A stretch of 64,000 bases of DNA from contig JBAIZL010000006.1 of the NCBI GenBank assembly GCA_036971475.1, positions 98,312,728-98,376,727 on the forward strand. The letters are read 5' to 3'. Each line of letters begins with the position of its first letter. The stretch's first letter is position 1. The translations under genes and the position numbers were made by a program. The notes below the pieces were generated by a model. It saw nothing but the letters and a program-made list of their open reading frames with translations. It did no database searches and was not told the DNA's origin. Below, one piece after another: positions 53,401-56,400 of this stretch. The stretch is from Prosapia bicincta (Eukaryota > Arthropoda > Insecta > Hemiptera > Cercopidae).

Positions 53401-56400
53401 AAATTCAAATTCTAACTATGTAATTGGCTTTGATGAAAGTTTAAACAAAATATCACAAAGAGCCCAAATGGATTTGAGTGTTAGGTATTGGGATGCAGAG
53501 ACGGATGAAGTGAAAGCTCGATATTTTGGTTCTGTGTTCCTTACAGACACAAAAGCAAAATAGTTACTCAATTCATTCTTCAAAGTCTGGATTTATCCAA
53601 GATCCTTCAGATATCAATGGATGGGCCCAATGTAAACTGGGCTTTCTACAGACATCTAAAAGAGGAAAAGTCAGGGAAAACTCAGGGAATTTCTTCAAGC
53701 TATTTTACTAGACACCCTGGAAAAGTCAGGGAAAACTCAGGGAATTTCTTCAAGCTATTTTACTAGACACCCTGATAGCACTAGTGGTTAATAAATGAAA
53801 TGAATACCCATAACTTATTTTTTTGCAAGTTATTCAAATCTTCCCGTTTCACTGCCGCACCCTGTATAATAGATGCGGTAAAATTACAAGGGTGAGAATA
53901 ATACTCATAAATCTTTACCATGTTGAACAATCTAGGGGGAATATGACTAGTTTTGTAAAATGGTTTTGGCAAAATAATTTTGAACAATTAATGAGCGCTT
54001 AGTTGTTACCACTATGACATCCAAGGTCATGTAAAAAAAATTAATTGCATCTCCATTGCATCTTGAAAATTGTAATCTCCATTTGCCATTTTAAAGATAT
54101 TGTTAGGCATCTACAGCCAAATGTCTCCGTTCAGAAGACAGCCTTTATTGAATCTTGCATATCAAATAATTTTTTGTTTCCCCTGCATTAGATTCTTCTG
54201 TACATAAGGCGGCCTTTACGATCTTTAAACAGTTTGCTATATTTACGATATGGAATAAAATAATATATGATTAATGCTATTACTAAATGATAACAAGTAG
54301 TGGGAAGAAATAAGTGGAATAAACAATTCTAATAAAATCATAAGGGTTAATTTTGTATGAAAATGAGACTAATATATTACTTTAATGATCTTGATATTTA
54401 TATAACCAGAGGCTACACTGGGAGCAAGAACCTAAATTAACCATCTTGAGTAAAGATAATACAGTGAAGTCTCAAAAATCCAAGTCTCGATTTTTTGAGG
54501 TTACGTTAAATTTGAACCTATTTCTACTTCAGACTATTTTATATATTTGAAAGTAAATTCAATTATTTACTGTTAGACAATCGTTAAATCTTGATGAAGA
54601 TCAACTGTGGTCTGATGATTATCCATGCTTTATTTCTACCCACAAATGTTACAAACCTAATCCAGCCGATGGATTAGGGCGTTCTGGAATGTATAAACAA
54701 AATACAGCCGTTAATTACCTTTCACAATCTCTCTTGGAAATGACCAAAAAGGAATAAAGAATTGTAAGCTTTCTTAAAAAAATACAGTTAAGGATGTTGG
54801 GTACTTATAGCCGAATCATGGAACGAAATAAAAGGAGAAATATTAATTAAGTCATGGGATGAAGTCCTAAGTCATAATAAAACTGTTGACTGTGTCGTTG
54901 ATCCACGAGAAGAAACAGATTTGACATTCCTTATCAAGAAACTTCCAGGTTTTGAAAATGTCGATGATACGGAAGTACGTCAATGAGTAAGGATGAATAT
55001 AATTAAGTAACAATAACACATGTTACGACTATTGAAATGGTACAAGAAGGGAAAATAAGTCGCAGTGAAGGAACGACCACCTGGGAAACTGCACTATATT
55101 GAATAACAGACCCCATGCCAACAGATATGTTTCTGCTAAGACCTCTACGCGACACTGCAGCTCATAAACAATCTGATAAGCAGACACAGAAGACATTTAA
55201 TAACTTCTTTCAAAAAATAAAGCAATTGTTATGACCAATGTATTCCAAAGCAACATTAATTTACTTAAGTACTATAATCAATACAGTTCTATAAATGTAT
55301 TTTAAGCATTAGGGCTAATTCGACCCCTTTTTTCTAAAATACAGGAACGTATTTCTGTGTAATCCGAGGGGGTCTGTCTCATCTACCTCGAATTACTGAG
55401 ACTCTACAGTATCTCTTAAAATTGATTTGATCTGGTGTATAATTTAATAGATTTTGTTCTGAAAATTGTAGATAGAAGCTTATCACCTTTTAAACATTAC
55501 AACTTTAATAATAAAATAAATTTAAAAAACAATAAAAAAAGTTAAAAATAATAAACATGAAATAAAGAAAACAAAACCGCAGTGATAGAAGTATGTCCAG
55601 AACTAAGTACTGTTTTACTGGTGAAAGGAAACAAGTATGCACAAAGGAATCAAACCTATTGTAACAAGATATTTTGTAGCTGTTACTACTTTAATAATGT
55701 ATATTAATGTAGTATGACTGTGCAGTCGATAGAATTACTTGATAAAGGAGCAAAGTGAGGCTTTGTTTTATATAGATAGTTAATATAACCTTTAACTACT
55801 AATCATTTGTGACATTTAAAAACTTTTTATTTCTTCAGAATATATTTTCAAGTAACCTATATAAAAAGTTTAAAAATGCTGTTTGCTACAAAAAGTTAGA
55901 ATTAGCTAGTTGATAGTCTTTTAGTACGAGTTTAGAAAATACTTTCATAAGGTGACCCAGCTTCAAAGTAGGTTTATAGGTATTACTGGTTGATGATGAT
56001 TGATCATTAAATGGATCCTTAACTTGTTTTGAATATTTTTAATATAATTTAATTTATGATATTTTATTTCCATAGCATTTACACTTCTCATTCTTTTCCT
56101 ATTTTGTTAGATTTCCACCCTTTAATTAATTTGCATGAACTAATTTATTCAGTTTTTAATTTTTAAGTATAATTAATAACATTCCCTGAAATGTTTTGAG
56201 AATTGTTTTCTTATTGGTCTTCCAAGTAACAGATTGCTCATTTAATGATATTATAATAGGTGTTGAGGCATTCTTAAGAAACAAAATAGATTTTTTTTTC
56301 TTATTTAGATAGGTGATGAAAATTGGTTATCGAAGCTATCATAAAGAATTTCCTATCAACATGAATATAGTTGCTCACAAATGAATACAAGACTGATTAT

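Larger units (their letters stand above)
51370..53864 (+). mobile_element. IS630/Tc1-mariner-type transposon with nested hAT-like insertion
   Basis: Terminal inverted repeats of about 30 bp (CAGGGTGCGGCAGTGAAACG and inverse) with TA on both sides (51368-51369, 53865-53866). It carries a nearly intact transposase (51404-52584). A second transposon (52601-53774) is inserted between the transposase gene and the right end. Without it the element is about 1.3 kb, normal for the superfamily. Confidence 0.88.
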
